A stretch of 64,000 bases of DNA from Centroberyx gerrardi (GCF_048128805.1 NC_136006.1:1691783-1755782); one strand, 5' to 3'; positions 1 to 10,374 are shown, counted from the stretch's first letter. The notes: generated from the sequence alone by a model not told the origin. Numbers and translations are program-made.

Positions 1-394
1 CTAAAAGGAAATGCAAATAAATACAGATAAACATAACGTGCTTACATTCTCAGGAACGCATGGCAGGGAAGTTGGATGGAGATCAGAGAGATCTGCAGTT
101 CTAAGGGAGGGCCTTATATAGTGGCTTAAAGCACACCTGTCTGCAATTGGCTATCAAGCAGGGGAATGATTGGGTTCAATTGTAGTGAGTATTCTGTCCA
201 CCAGGGGGCCGCCATTTAGACGGCATGAGAGAATTCACAACACTTCCATAACACGATCATTAAGTCACCACAACACTTCATTAATTACATGATTCTAAAA
301 CACTTCTTACACCAGACCCGTTTGACTTTTGAAATTGAAATTTTAATTAATATATAGATTTACAGACTGTTTACATGGCAACCCTGTTACTTTG
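1..394. other. gene-free flank
   Basis: No coding region or recognisable repeat end was found. The stretch is AT-rich with an unremarkable base composition. The short reading frames here match no family I know. Confidence 0.5.
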
Positions 395-468
395 CATAAG
401 GTAACAAGGTTGACATAAGGTAACAAGGTTGACATAAGGTAACAAGGTTGACAGTAACAGGGTTGACA
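395..468. repeat. 19-bp minisatellite
   Basis: Three exact tandem copies of the 19-mer CATAAGGTAACAAGGTTGA lie at 395-413, 414-432 and 433-451. A shortened fourth copy (CAGTAACAGGGTTGA) ends at about 468. This is a simple tandem array; the perfect copies suggest recent expansion. Confidence 0.85.
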
Positions 469-549
469 TTTTAAGCTTATATCAGCCATTACTCCCCATG
501 TGATGAAGAACATGGGAACACATGACATGCATGTAGTGAGGGGTTACAT

Positions 550-748
550 CAGGGGTCTCAAATCATGTGCCACGGAGGGCCGAGAGTATGCAAGTTTTTG
601 TTCCAATCAAACACTAGACCAGGTGAATTCACTGATTAGTTCCTCATGTCTGGTTGAAGGTGTGTTAATCAGTGAAATCAGCTGGTGTAGTCTTTGGTTG
701 GAATGAAAACCTACTTGGCCCTCCATGGCACACGATTTGAGACCCCTT
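550..748. mobile_element. palindromic MITE, hAT-like ends
   Basis: The ends are inverted repeats of about 30 bp. The left one starts GGGGTCTCAAATCATGTG at 552. The right one ends CACGATTTGAGACCCC at 746. The left end reads CAGGGG, as in many fish hAT elements. The interior is non-coding, about 195 bp in all, so this is a non-autonomous element. No convincing 8-bp target duplication was found, so the superfamily is tentative. Confidence 0.7.
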
Positions 749-1743
749 TTTGGATAATCCAGTGTTGATACCAAGCAGCCAAAACCACAGCCAATAAGGA
801 AGTCCAATTAATTAATTTATTTATTAATTGCTATCTATTAATTGCTGCAGGTAAATAATTCACTCACGACTAAATTGATAGTGTTCATAAAGATAATTAT
901 TTGTGTGCGCTAAAGGATCAATCTGTAAAAACACATTTCCTTCTCAGTGCTCCTTATAATGATCGCTCCTTCATCAACAAGAACCTCTCTTATAAACGCT
1001 GCATTCACTTCTGCTGTTGGGTGTGTGTGATTTATGGCTTATAATGTGTTCATATTATCCAGCTAACTTCATCTTAAACCTGGGTTTTTGCAGGTTTGGG
1101 CTTAAGGCTCTGTTGCCCTGGTAACAAGTCTGGCTGGAAAATCCTGGGCATATGCCAAATTGTCAACAAACTTATCCGGTTAACTCAGGTAACCACGTAC
1201 GTGAAACAGGACCCAGGTCTCTCTTGAAAAAGAGGTTGCATCTCAATGAGACAACCTGGTAAAATAAAGGTTAAATACAATAAAATAAAGTGGCGGCAGG
1301 CGACAATTCCTCTAACGTCCTCTAGGGGATGGCTCCAAAACCGGCCCATCTCCATGCAAGTCAATGGGACCACAACCCAACTTCTCACTCAAAATATAAA
1401 GTCAATAAAATGTTTTCGACAAGAGGTTTTGGTCTCAGTAGTTAATTTCATTTATTCTAATGTGTGTCCTTATGGCGATTTTCAAAATAGTTGTGTCATT
1501 AACGGGATATAATGGTTATAAAACGGGGTTGTTTTCCTAGTAATTGACAGGTCGCCTGTCCAGTGATCGACAGGTCGCTGATTACGGGCCAATAGCAGGC
1601 GGCGCTGCGACACCCCTCGGCTTCGCTCTGGCTACACTGGCTCCAAAAAACGTCAATATGGTGGTGATCGTAAACCCCAATTTTTTTACTTCAAAACGGC
1701 CCTTCAGAAACCTGTGGGTGATCTTTTTTCTTACAGTCTATGG
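749..1743. other. gene-free region
   Basis: No gene was seen. The stretch holds one LINE 3' end (1199-1280) and a GC-richer patch at about 1540-1640. Its short frames match no family. Confidence 0.5.
1199..1280 (+). mobile_element. LINE 3'-end fragment
   Basis: On the minus strand this reads as a TTTATTTTACCAGG... segment followed by a CATTGAGAT block. That is the same terminal sequence as in the LINE pieces near 49.57 and 62.69 kb. Here it lies in the opposite orientation, so the LINE sense strand is plus. Only the 3' end is present, as expected for 5'-truncated insertions. Confidence 0.5.
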
Positions 1744-2077
1744 TTGATACTCAACTATCAGGTGATGTTTAACAAAGTGTCACTTGCCTATTCGGTGCAT
1801 CCCCACAGACTATGTAACCCTAACACTGACCTTGCCATAACCCTAACCTAACCCTAACCCCATTTTTAAACCTAAACCAAATGGTAACCTGACCCTATTT
1901 CTAACATTAAACCAAACCCAAAGATTAATCCTAGCCCAGACACTGATTATCTACAGAGACTTTCACAAAATTATGAGTATCACTTGAAACTCAGTAGACT
2001 TTGTAGTAACATGTTATAGTCACTTGATAGGAAGCTGAGTATCAACATTGGACTATCCAAATAAAGTGTGACCGAAT
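1744..2077. mobile_element. MITE-like repeat with telomere-like core
   Basis: The left end contains GTTGATACTCAACTATCAGG. The reverse complement of the right end contains GTTGATACTCAGCTTCCTAT, so the ends are imperfect inverted repeats. The interior at about 1808-1861 is a degenerate run of CCCTAA units. The element is about 330 bp and non-coding. The exact ends and target duplication were not resolved. Confidence 0.5.
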
Positions 2078-2904
2078 GTAGTGTTGGCAGGGATTAAATT
2101 GGATTTGAGCTCTTCTCCGGCTCCTAGGCTGTCTTAATTTTTTTCTTTTTCTTCCATTTCCTTTTATGGATTTTTTTCTCCTGATGTGCATAAGGATATG
2201 TTTATGCCTTTATTGTGCATTATGTATATAGTTCTTAATATTTTCCCTAACTATATGTATATTTGTAATATGTCTCACTCCCTTATGAGCTATTGTGTTT
2301 GCTGTAAGTTTGCCCCTAACGTTTGATATAAATACTGCAACTCTGCCACCTTTTGTCGCTGCACCTGTTCACAGGTGTTTGTAATTATAGGCTCAGCCCT
2401 GGGTGTGGTGTTAAGCTGAATAAATAGTACTTTTGCATCTGACAGAAGTGTGCGAATAGCATTTTTCTCTTTCCAGTGTTATGCCTTAGCTTCCAGCACC
2501 TTCATTTTTGGGTGTGCGGTTGATTCTGTATCATATCACAAAAGCCTATAAGGACAAACATTGCAAATTAGCTTATGTTATAAATGTTATGATATGTGAC
2601 ATCAGACTATTTTTTTAAGATGTTCTATGTCTATGTATCTGTCCCTATTCAAATAAACATTTGAATGAATAAATGTGGGCGTTTCAACAAGTAAAACACA
2701 TAAAGAATGCTTTCAAGCTGCAGCAACAAAATCCCGTTCTTCCACTTCTTCCGACATAACTTGAACACGGCAGAAGACCGGCAGCAAGACAACTAAACAA
2801 GGAAGTGTGTGAGCAATGCTAAAAAAGTATCAAATGGACTATTATAACTGAAATGTCATGATCAACTGTTCAATCATAGCTATTTAAAGATATGTGTAAC
2901 TGCA
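2078..2904. other. gene-free AT-rich region
   Basis: No gene was found. The part at about 2320-2440 has a TATAAAT-like box and an AATAAA signal, which might be a solo terminal repeat. No partner repeat in the window supports this. Confidence 0.4.
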
Positions 2905-3089
2905 GTGTGAGTGTTATTGTGTGCCTTCACTTTCCGTCCTCCATCTCTTGAGCTGACACTTCAGGATCTGTCTTACTCTGTGGAGATAGTTGGATGTTTC
3001 TTTCTTTCTTGCCTCCTCTTTATGTTTCCCATGCGATTGTGGAACCCTCAGGTACTTGTAGCTGTCCTGTATGTATATTGTGATAATAT

Positions 3090-3378
3090 ATAGACAAGGA
3101 ACAGAAAACAGCAGTGGCGATAGATGTAGCGGTTCCAAGTGACAGTTACATCGAGAAGAAGGAATATGAGAAGCTGGAACAACACCAGGGTCTGAAAGAG
3201 GAGAGGATGTGGAAAGTGAAGGCAAAATTGGTCCCAGTGATGGTAGGAGCACTTGGGGCTGTGACCCCCAAGTTGGGAGAGTGGCACCAACAGATTCCAG
3301 GAACAACATCTGTGATTTTCATCCAGAAGAGTGCAGTCCTAGGAACAGCTAAGATACTGTGCAGAACCCTCAAACAAA
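3090..3378 (+). pseudogene. LINE C-terminal remnant
   Basis: The open frame from 3114 contains IDVAVPSDSYIEKKEYEK, then VPVMVGALGAVTPKLGEW and QKSAVLGTAKILCRTL. This is the C-terminal region that follows the reverse transcriptase in a family of fish non-LTR retrotransposons. Only this tail is present. It stops at about 3378, exactly where homology with the upstream region of TAAR gene B begins. The last residues of the frame are therefore read from TAAR promoter DNA. The LINE clade is not assigned. Confidence 0.7.
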
Positions 3379-3380
3379 AG

Positions 3381-3520
3381 GATGAGTAGGGAGGGAGGAG
3401 GGATTGGGAAGGGAGGAAGAGAGAGAAAAGAGGTGAGGAAGAAGAGAGAGAGGGCAGCAGAGTGAGGGGGGGTTGGGTGAGGTGAGGTGGGGGGTGGGGG
3501 GGGGCAAAATGGAAGAGAGA
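3381..3520 (+). repeat. purine-rich tract upstream of TAAR A
   Basis: An almost pure GGAGG/GAGAGA run occurs on the plus strand. Similar purine tracts precede every TAAR in the window and differ in length and purity. It includes an interrupted poly-G stretch at about 3488-3504. Confidence 0.6.
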
Positions 3521-3555
3521 GATAAATCAGCTGTATGATAGAGAGCTTTGGTCAG
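3521..3555 (+). promoter_or_regulatory. conserved TAAR upstream block (gene A)
   Basis: A block beginning GATAAATCAGCTGTATGATA and ending CTTTGGTCAG is nearly identical 50-85 nt upstream of the ATG in A, B, D, E, F and G. Gene C keeps only its start. The GATAAAT core is TATA-like, so this may be the core promoter or transcription start. This role is inferred from conservation and position. Confidence 0.45.
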
Positions 3556-3604
3556 AAAGCTGCCAGACCTCAGCAGCTTCTCCTCTCCTCCTCTCTCTCT
3601 GATG

Positions 3605-4724
3605 ATGGAGACCCTGGAAGGAGGTGAACTCTGCTTTCCACAGCTCCTCAACACTTCCTGCAGGAAGCAGAAGCATCTGCGCTCCAAGGCCATGCTCCTC
3701 TACATTCTGCTGTCCTCCATCTCTCTGCTCACCGTGGGCCTCAACCTGCTGGTCATCATCTCCATCTCCCACTTCAGGCAGTCATAGATTTTTTCATGTG
3801 CACTAATGATTTTGTGTTTTATTAATGCTTGATTTCTGCTACATTTGGTGATGAAATATATGACTACAATTATTTATGTTGATACGGATGATGATCCTCT
3901 CTCACAGGCAGCTCCAAACCCCCACCAACCTCCTCCTCCTCTCCCTGGCTGTCTCAGACCTCCTTGTGGGCCTCCTGATGCCGGCTGAAATCTTCCTCAA
4001 AGGGGCCTGCTGGTTTCTTGGTGACTTCATGTGTGCAATGAGCCAATATTCCATCACAATCATTACCTCTGCCTCAGCAGGAAACATGGTGCTCATATCA
4101 GTCGATCGCTATGTAGCTATTTGTGACCCTCTGCGTTACCCCACCAAAATCACTCAGAGAAGAGTTAAAGTCTTTCTTTGTTTGTGCTGGGTCTGTTCTG
4201 TTTTCTATAGTGGTCTCCTTTTACAGGATCACCTGGGACAACCAGGCAGGTATAATTCATGTTATGGAGAGTGTGTATTGGTCATTAACTACATTGCAGG
4301 AACTGTTGAAGTTGTTGTGACCTTTATTGCTCCCATAACTGTCATCATAGTTCTGTATATGAGAGTATTTGTGGTGGCTGTGTCTCAGGCTCGTGCCATG
4401 CGATCCCACACTGTGGCTGTCACACTCCAGCGTTCAGTGACTGTAACTGCTAAGAAATCTGAGAGGAAAGCAGCCAGGACTCTTGGTATTGTCGTAGTTG
4501 TGTTTCTGATATGTTTCTGTCCATATTACTGTGTCTCTCTCACAAGCCAGGACATCTTGACCAGTGTTTCATTTGAGGCCTTTGTGGTCTGTCTGTTCTA
4601 TGTTAACTCCTGTCTAAACCCTGTGATCTATGCCTTTTTCTACCCTTGGTTTAGAAAATCTGTTAAACGCATTGTTACACTTCAGATACTGCAGCCTGAC
4701 TCCTGTGAGGCCAACATGTTGTAA
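3605..4724 (+). CDS. taar: trace amine-associated receptor (TAAR gene A)
   Basis: This is a class A GPCR of olfactory neurons, expected to sense amines and signal through a Golf-type G protein. Exon 1 is 3605-3777 and exon 2 is 3908-4724, giving 329 residues. The N-terminus is short with a glycosylation site at N16 (NTS). TM1 is about 30-55 with N1.50 at 47, and D2.50 is at 75. VDRY is at 123-126, W4.50 at 152 and the ECL2 cysteine at 180. The TM7 signature NSCLNPVIYAFFYPWF is the TAAR fingerprint. Position 3.32 is Ile107, not the amine-binding Asp. Position 5.42 is Glu192. Phe261 replaces the usual Trp6.48. The start is the second ATG of an ATGATG pair; 3602 is the alternative. The intron (130 bp) begins with GC. 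It is shorter than in gene B, which retains 91 bp more. A GT site 3 nt downstream (3781) would add one Gln but breaks the HFRQL consensus. Confidence 0.93.
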
Positions 4725-5393
4725 AGAGAGGCTGTGGAGGGATTTAAACAAGACCTTTTCTATCAAGGAGGAAATATATTTGTTCATGCTGTTGCTAAGT
4801 TACTGAATTCAAAAAGCCAAAGGTTCGCACAAATTTAAAAACATGCTACTTTTCTTTCATTTACTGTATGTGACAGTGCGCTTATGTCCGCTTTTGGTTA
4901 GAAAGCATCATTTTGTTCTCATTTGAGTTGCTCTTTGATTGCTGTATAACATTTTCTCCATTGCTGTTTCCATCCTTCCAGTCACAGTCATAAGCATTAG
5001 TGTATATAAGATAAGATAAGATAAGATAAGAAAAACTTTATTGTCCATTAAATTTACATAAAATGGAAATTTGTCTTTGGCAATCTGGCAACACAATAAA
5101 AACAGACAGTACACAGTATAAAACAAACAGTACACAGTATAAAACAGACAGTGCACAGTATATCAGATCAAGTACAACATTATTATAAAACTACAAACTT
5201 TAAGAGTTAATTAGTCTTTTATTTTCTCTAGCCCCACTTGGTCGTAGTGTGGAAAAAGACAGCAACTGTTGTGTTACATAAAACACTGTAAGTATGGTTA
5301 GATTGTATGCTCCATATTAATCTTTTGGTCATAATGGAATAAAGGATTTGGATTAGGAATTCTAATCTTGCATCAATCATTCTTTGTTTATTA
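4725..5393. other. 3' flank of TAAR A
   Basis: This is non-coding and nearly identical to 9000-9667 downstream of gene B. It holds the untranslated region of gene A and a LINE-type tail. It ends at the insertion point of a TTA-flanked element. Confidence 0.7.
5006..5160 (-). mobile_element. LINE 3' end with (ATAAG)n tail
   Basis: Five ATAAG units (5006-5030) lead into an AAAACTTTATTGTCC segment. This is the usual short-repeat tail of fish LINEs read in reverse. The same insertion lies at 9281-9435 after gene B, so it predates the A/B duplication. Confidence 0.5.
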
Positions 5394-6624
5394 GGGCCTG
5401 AGCACCGACCGGTGCGAAGCCCTATTGTATTTCAAGGAATTATAATTATTTTTCCCCCCAATGAATCGCATTTTTTAGGGGCTAAAGCTGCTCCAAAACT
5501 CACCAAACTTTGCCCAGGTGTCAAAAGTGGTGAAAAATTATATATATTTTATGGGTTTTGCGCATGGGTGTGGCCAAATGGCTCAATAGCGCCCCCTACA
5601 AAATTTCAAAAAAATACTCATCGCACTACGTTTCAACTACATGTACGAAATTTGGTAGGCACATGTATCATGTCCAGACTTTAAAAAAACCTCAATAGCT
5701 GCCATGGCCTAAACCCAACAGGAAGTCAGCCATTTTGTATTTATTGTGGCATTTTTGTGCATGTTTGGCCATTTACAGGGGTCATACTTTAACGAACTCC
5801 TCCTAGGAGGTAAATCGGATCCACCTCAAACTTGCTCAGCGTATATAACAGACCTTGACGATTAAAAGTTGGTAAAAGCTTGACTTTTCGTCCAACGGCG
5901 TGGGCGTGGCGAGGCGTCGAATTTCCATGTTTTGCCACGAAACAGGAAGTGCTTTGTAACTCCACTGTACATGGTCACATCTGCCCCAAACTTCACAAGT
6001 TTGATGAGAGTCCTGGCCTGAATACATCTATATGCCAATATTCAGTTATAGTCATGGGCGAGGCGTCGAATTTCCATGTTTCGCCATGAAACAGGAAGTG
6101 GTTTGTAACTCCACTGTACATGGTCAAATCTGTCCCAAACTTCACATGTTTGATAAGTGTCCCAGCCTGAGCACATCTACAGGCCAATTTTCACTTCTGG
6201 TCATTGCACCACCTACTGGCAAAACAGGAAGTGGTTTGTAACTCGCCTGTACGTGGTCAAATCTGCCCCAAACTTCACATGTTTGATGACAGTCCCGGCC
6301 TGAACACATCTACATGCCAATATTCAGTTATAGTCATAGCGCCACCTACTGGCAACACAGGAAGTGGTTTGTAACTCGACTGTACATGGTCAAATCTGCC
6401 CCAAACTTCACACGTTTGATGACAGTCCCAGCCTGAACACATCTACAGGCCAAGTTTGAATCATTGTCTTAGCGCCACCTACTGGCAAAAGGAAATGACA
6501 TGTTTTATAATGAAAATTCAGAGCCGCGTCAACCGGTCGGTGTCCAGTAACGACACCGCGGCTGCGGCACATCCCGACGTGCGCAAAGGTGCGAGGGCCC
6601 GATCATCGCTGCTTGCAGCTTTAA
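5394..6624. mobile_element. non-autonomous transposon with internal tandem units
   Basis: The element starts GGGCCTGAGCACCGACCGG and ends in GCTGCTTGCAGCTTTAA. It is flanked by TTA on both sides (5391-5393, 6625-6627). The gene B duplicate has the site without it at about 9667, which fixes both ends. The interior carries four diverged copies, spaced about 130-150 bp, of a unit containing AGGAAGTGGTTTGTAACTC. No transposase frame was seen. A TTA duplication would suit a PIF/Harbinger-type mover, but the family is not assigned. A relative lies at 41208-42748. Confidence 0.75.
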
Positions 6625-7223
6625 TTATATATTATTTTTCTCTTTATTGTTTTTCTCATCGTCACAATCACAATTAGTTCAAAGAGAAACAGTGGATTGT
6701 ATGAAAACACTTGCCCACAAGGATATCAACAGATCTAAAGTTATTGTCCCATAGATTTGATTTTTAATAGAAACTTGACATTAGATTGAAAATTTAATAT
6801 TATAGAGAAGATAGAAATGAACAAACTGTGTATAAAACAAATGTATATCAGAAATGATACATTGTGGTGGATTACAACACAGAATGTTATTACAAAAATA
6901 GTAGGATTTAATGTTGTTATTTAACAGAATAATTATAATAAAAATGTGTTTGCCACACTTGGATACAACTCTAAAAGCAGACAAGTATAGCATAGTTGTG
7001 AAATTCAGAAATGATGGTCTCTATTAGACAGTCTGTCTTCTTCTTATCTTTATTTTCAGTACCACAGTCAACTGCCTGGATGTATAGAACAGGTAAATAT
7101 TTCCATATCAAGGACCCCTAATCACACAAAAAATATTCCTTGACATTCCTAGAGGTCACAGTAAAAAAAAAACCACCTAACAGTTTAAGGATAGAGAAGC
7201 ATAGACCAGATAATGATAGTTAC
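6625..7223. other. distal flank of the A duplication unit
   Basis: This is non-coding. It matches 9668-9845 plus 11369-11710 in the B unit, where another repeat interrupts it. No gene was found. Confidence 0.6.
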
Positions 7224-7292
7224 GCATTGTAACTTTAGTTCTATAATCACAGGCGGAGCCCTCTAATGGGGCTCTATTGGTCCCTTACCAAC
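7224..7292. mobile_element. DIRS terminal-repeat remnant
   Basis: Starting GTTACGCATTGTAACTTTAG, this matches the terminal region of the fossil DIRS element at 11711. Similarity stops at about 7292, which marks one breakpoint of the A/B duplication. It is a fossil fragment only. Confidence 0.65.
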
Positions 7293-7704
7293 GCACAATG
7301 GGTCAAGTTTAAGGCTCTCTCTCATAAGTGAGTATGAAAAAGCACTTCAGTTAATTCTACACCAACATACTATTTTGTTCATTCATGTAGTATTTTTCAT
7401 CTCTCTCCCAAGCCCACAGCAGACTGATAACACCTGTTACATCACAGTTGAAGGGGGAGGAAGATCAGGGAGAAGAGGAGGAGGGAGAGGTGAGGAAGAA
7501 GAGAGGAAAAAGGTGGGAGAAAGAGAAGTCAGATGGGAGGAGTGGGTGAATTAGGAGAGCAAAAGGATGAGTAGGGAGGGAGGAGGGATTGGGAAGGGAG
7601 GAAGAGAGAGAAAAGAAGTGAGGAAGAAGAGAGAGAGGGCAGCAGAGTGAGGGAGGGTTGGGTGAGGCGGGGGGGGGGGGGGGGGGGGCAAAAGGGAAGA
7701 GAGG
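7293..7704. other. upstream region of TAAR B
   Basis: A short unique stretch (7293-7440) is followed by a purine-rich tract. From about 7562 it is the same as the gene A upstream region. No gene was found. Confidence 0.6.
7669..7688 (+). repeat. uninterrupted poly-G run (20)
   Basis: Twenty consecutive G lie about 100 nt upstream of the gene B start codon. Gene A has the same place broken by T residues. The run could fold as a G-quadruplex, or its length could be an assembly artefact. Confidence 0.8.
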
Positions 7705-7739
7705 GATAAATAAACTGTATGATAGAGAGCTTTGGTCAG
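7705..7739 (+). promoter_or_regulatory. conserved TAAR upstream block (gene B)
   Basis: This is the same block as upstream of gene A with small changes (GATAAATAAACTGTATGATA). It ends 49 nt before the ATG. It is a candidate core promoter, inferred from conservation. Confidence 0.45.
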
Positions 7740-7788
7740 AAAGCTGCCAGACCTCAGCAGCTTCTCCTCTCCTCCTCTCTCTCTGATG

Positions 7789-8999
7789 ATGGAGACCCTG
7801 GAAGGAGGTGAACTCTGCTTTCCACAGCTCCTCAACACTTCCTGCAGGAAGCCGAGGCCTCCTCGTTCCGAGGCCATGCTCATTTACATTCTGCTGTCCT
7901 CCATCTCTCTGCTCACCATGGTTCTCAATCTGCTGGTTATCATCTCCATCTCCCACTACAGGCAGTCATAGATTTTTTCATGTGCACTACTTTATAATAT
8001 TGGTAGACTTGCAAAAAGAAATGGCTCATGGGTGAGAACAGAGATACTGTCACATCTTGGCAGAGTCAGATTGTGAAATAATGATTTTGTGTTTTATTAA
8101 TGCTTGATTTCTGCTACATCTGGTGATGAAATATATGACTACAATTATTTATGTTGATACGGATGATGATCCTCTCTCACAGGCAGCTCCAAACCCCCAC
8201 CAACCTCCTCCTCCTCTCCCTGGCTGTCTCAGACCTCCTTGTGGGCCTCCTGATGCCGGCTGAAATCTTCCTCAAAGGGGCCTGCTGGTTTCTTGGTGAC
8301 TTCATGTGTGCAATGAGCCTATATTCCATCACAATCATTACCTCTGCCTCAGCAGGAAACATGGTGCTCATATCAGTCGACCGCTATGTGGCTATTTGTG
8401 ACCCTCTGCGTTACCCCACCAAAATCACTCAGAGAAGAGTTAAAGTCTTTCTTTGTTTGTGCTGGGTCTGTTCTGTTTTCTATAGTGGTCTCCTTTTACA
8501 GGATCACCTGGGACAACCAGGCAGGTATAATTCATGTTATGGAGAGTGTGTATTGGTCATTAACTACATCGCAGGAGCTGTTGACCTTGTTTTCACCTTT
8601 ATTGGCGTCATTACTGTCATCATAGTTCTGTATATGAGAGTATTTGTGGTGGCTGTGTCTCAGGCTCGTGCCATGCGATCCCACATTGTGGCTGTCACAC
8701 TCCAGCGTTCAGTGACTGTAACTGCTAAGAAATCTGAGAGGAAAGCAGCCAGGACTCTTGGTATTGTCGTAGTTGTGTTTCTGATATGTTTCTGTCCATA
8801 TTACTGTGTCTCTCTCACAAGCCAGGACATCTTGACCAGTGTTTCATTTGAGGCCTTTGTGGTCTGTCTGTTCTATGTTAACTCCTGTCTAAACCCTGTG
8901 ATCTATGCCTTTTTCTACCCTTGGTTTAGAAAATCTGTTAAACGCATTGTTACACTTCAGATACTGCAGCCTGACTCCTGTGAGGCCAACATGTTGTAA
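7789..8999 (+). CDS. taar: trace amine-associated receptor (TAAR gene B)
   Basis: Exon 1 is 7789-7961 and exon 2 is 8183-8999; the 221-bp GC-AG intron gives a 329-residue receptor. It is the near twin of gene A over TM2-TM4, TM6, TM7 and the tail. It differs in exon 1 (the loop before TM1 and parts of TM1) and in TM5. There B reads GAVDLVFTFIGV where A reads GTVEVVVTFIAP. B therefore has Asp192 at 5.42 and Val in place of the highly conserved Pro5.50. Position 3.32 is Ile107 and 6.48 is Phe. The TM7 TAAR fingerprint is intact. Loss of Pro5.50 is unusual in class A GPCRs and may alter activation. The open frame and otherwise normal motifs argue for a working gene. Confidence 0.92.
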
Positions 9000-9845
9000 A
9001 GAGAGGCTGTGGAGGGATTTAAACAAGACCTTTTCTATCAAGGAGGAAATATATTTGTTCATGCTGTTGCTAAGTTACTGAATTCAAAAAGCCAAAGGTT
9101 CGCACAAATTTAAAAACATGCTACTTTTCTTTCATTTACTGTATGTGACAGTGCGCTTATGTGCGCTTTTGGTTAGAAAGCATCATTTTGTTCTCATTTG
9201 AGTTGCTCTTTGATTGCTGTATAACATTTTCTCCATTGCTGTTTCCATCCTTCCAGTCACAGTCATAAGCATTAGTGTATATAAGATAAGATAAGATAAG
9301 ATAAGAAAAACTTTATTGTCCATTAAATTTACATAAAATGGAAATTTGTCTTTGGCAATCTGGCAACACAATAAAAACAGACAGTACACAGTATAAAACA
9401 AACAGTGCACAGTATAAAACAGACAGTGCACAGTATATCAGATCAAGTACAACATTATTATAAAACTACAAACATTAAGAGTTAATTAGTCTTTTATTTT
9501 CTCTAGCCCCACTTGGTCGTAGTGTGGAAAAAGACAGCAACTGTTGTGTTACATAAAACACTGTAAGTATGGTTAGATTGTATGCTCCATATTAATCTTT
9601 TGGTCATAATGGAATAAAGGATTTGGATTAGGAATTCTAATCTTGCATCAATCATTCTTTGTTTATTGTATATTATTTTTCTCTTTATTGTTTTTCTCAT
9701 CGTCACAATCACAATTAGTTCAAAGAGAAACAGTGGATTGTATGAAAACACATGCCCACAAGGATATCATCAGATCTAACGTTATTGTCCCATAGATTTG
9801 ATTTTCAATAGAAACTTGACATTAGATTGAAAATTTAATATTATA
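9000..9845. other. 3' flank of TAAR B
   Basis: This is non-coding and a duplicate of 4725-5393 joined directly to 6628-6790. It holds the same (ATAAG)n LINE tail (9281-9305) and the empty site of the 5394-6624 element at about 9667. Confidence 0.7.
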
Positions 9846-10340
9846 TTATCAAAAAGCACTCGCAAAGGGTGAAATCCACCGCTAACTACGCTGCCACGCA
9901 AATAGCATCTCGGTGCTCCTGTGCTATTTGCACATATTTAAATTAGGTAATATGCATACATTTGGCGCAAAATTGGCCCCTTTCTATGCAAATGAGCTTC
10001 ATTGCAAAAACAGTCCAATTCACAAAGATCGGCGCTAATTGCCACATGCAGTTAGAGTGAAATTATTAGCGTCTTCAGAGCGTTGGTGGTAATTGAAGCG
10101 CATTTATAAGGGGTGTCACGCCCAGACTTTCCAGTGGTCATGGCAGCAGTGATTGTAGCAGGTGAAGGCATCGTAACGCCAGGCGTGCTCGAGAGCAGAT
10201 ATTTCGAAGGAGAATATCACTTGTTGATTTAACTGAGAATTGAATTGAATTGAACTTGCAAATGTCTCTGTAACAATTTCACCTTTGTGTGACCTAAAAA
10301 ATAAAATTGTCTGTAAATACAGTCTGTAAATAATATTTTG

Positions 10341-10343
10341 ACA

Positions 10344-10370
<27 letters not shown>
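10341..10370. repeat. (ATT)n microsatellite
   Basis: About ten ATT units occur. The second copy of the host repeat (about 32024-32038) has roughly half as many. Confidence 0.9.

Positions 10371-10374
<4 letters not shown>

Noticed and set aside
395-468. Possible CRISPR-like array
   Set aside because: The 19-bp units are direct tandem copies without spacers in a vertebrate genome; it is a minisatellite.
1544-1747. Small plus-strand coding frame
   Set aside because: It has no homology that I recognise, no conserved partner in the window and no promoter or splice context.
2320-2470. Solo LTR
   Set aside because: TATA-like and AATAAA signals are present, but neither TG...CA ends nor a target duplication nor a second copy was found.
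3548-3604. N-terminal extension VRKLPDLSSFSSPPLSL before the TAAR start
   Set aside because: The frame opens with TTG, not ATG, and the codon is absent in gene C. The ATGATG pair at 3602/3605 is conserved in all seven genes and gives the usual TAAR N-terminus.
3876-3907. Separate single-exon receptors starting inside the introns (also at 8151, 21940, 40129, 48247, 61297 and 35274 minus)
   Set aside because: These starts would omit TM1. The exon upstream with TM1 and the splice consensus explains the gene better.
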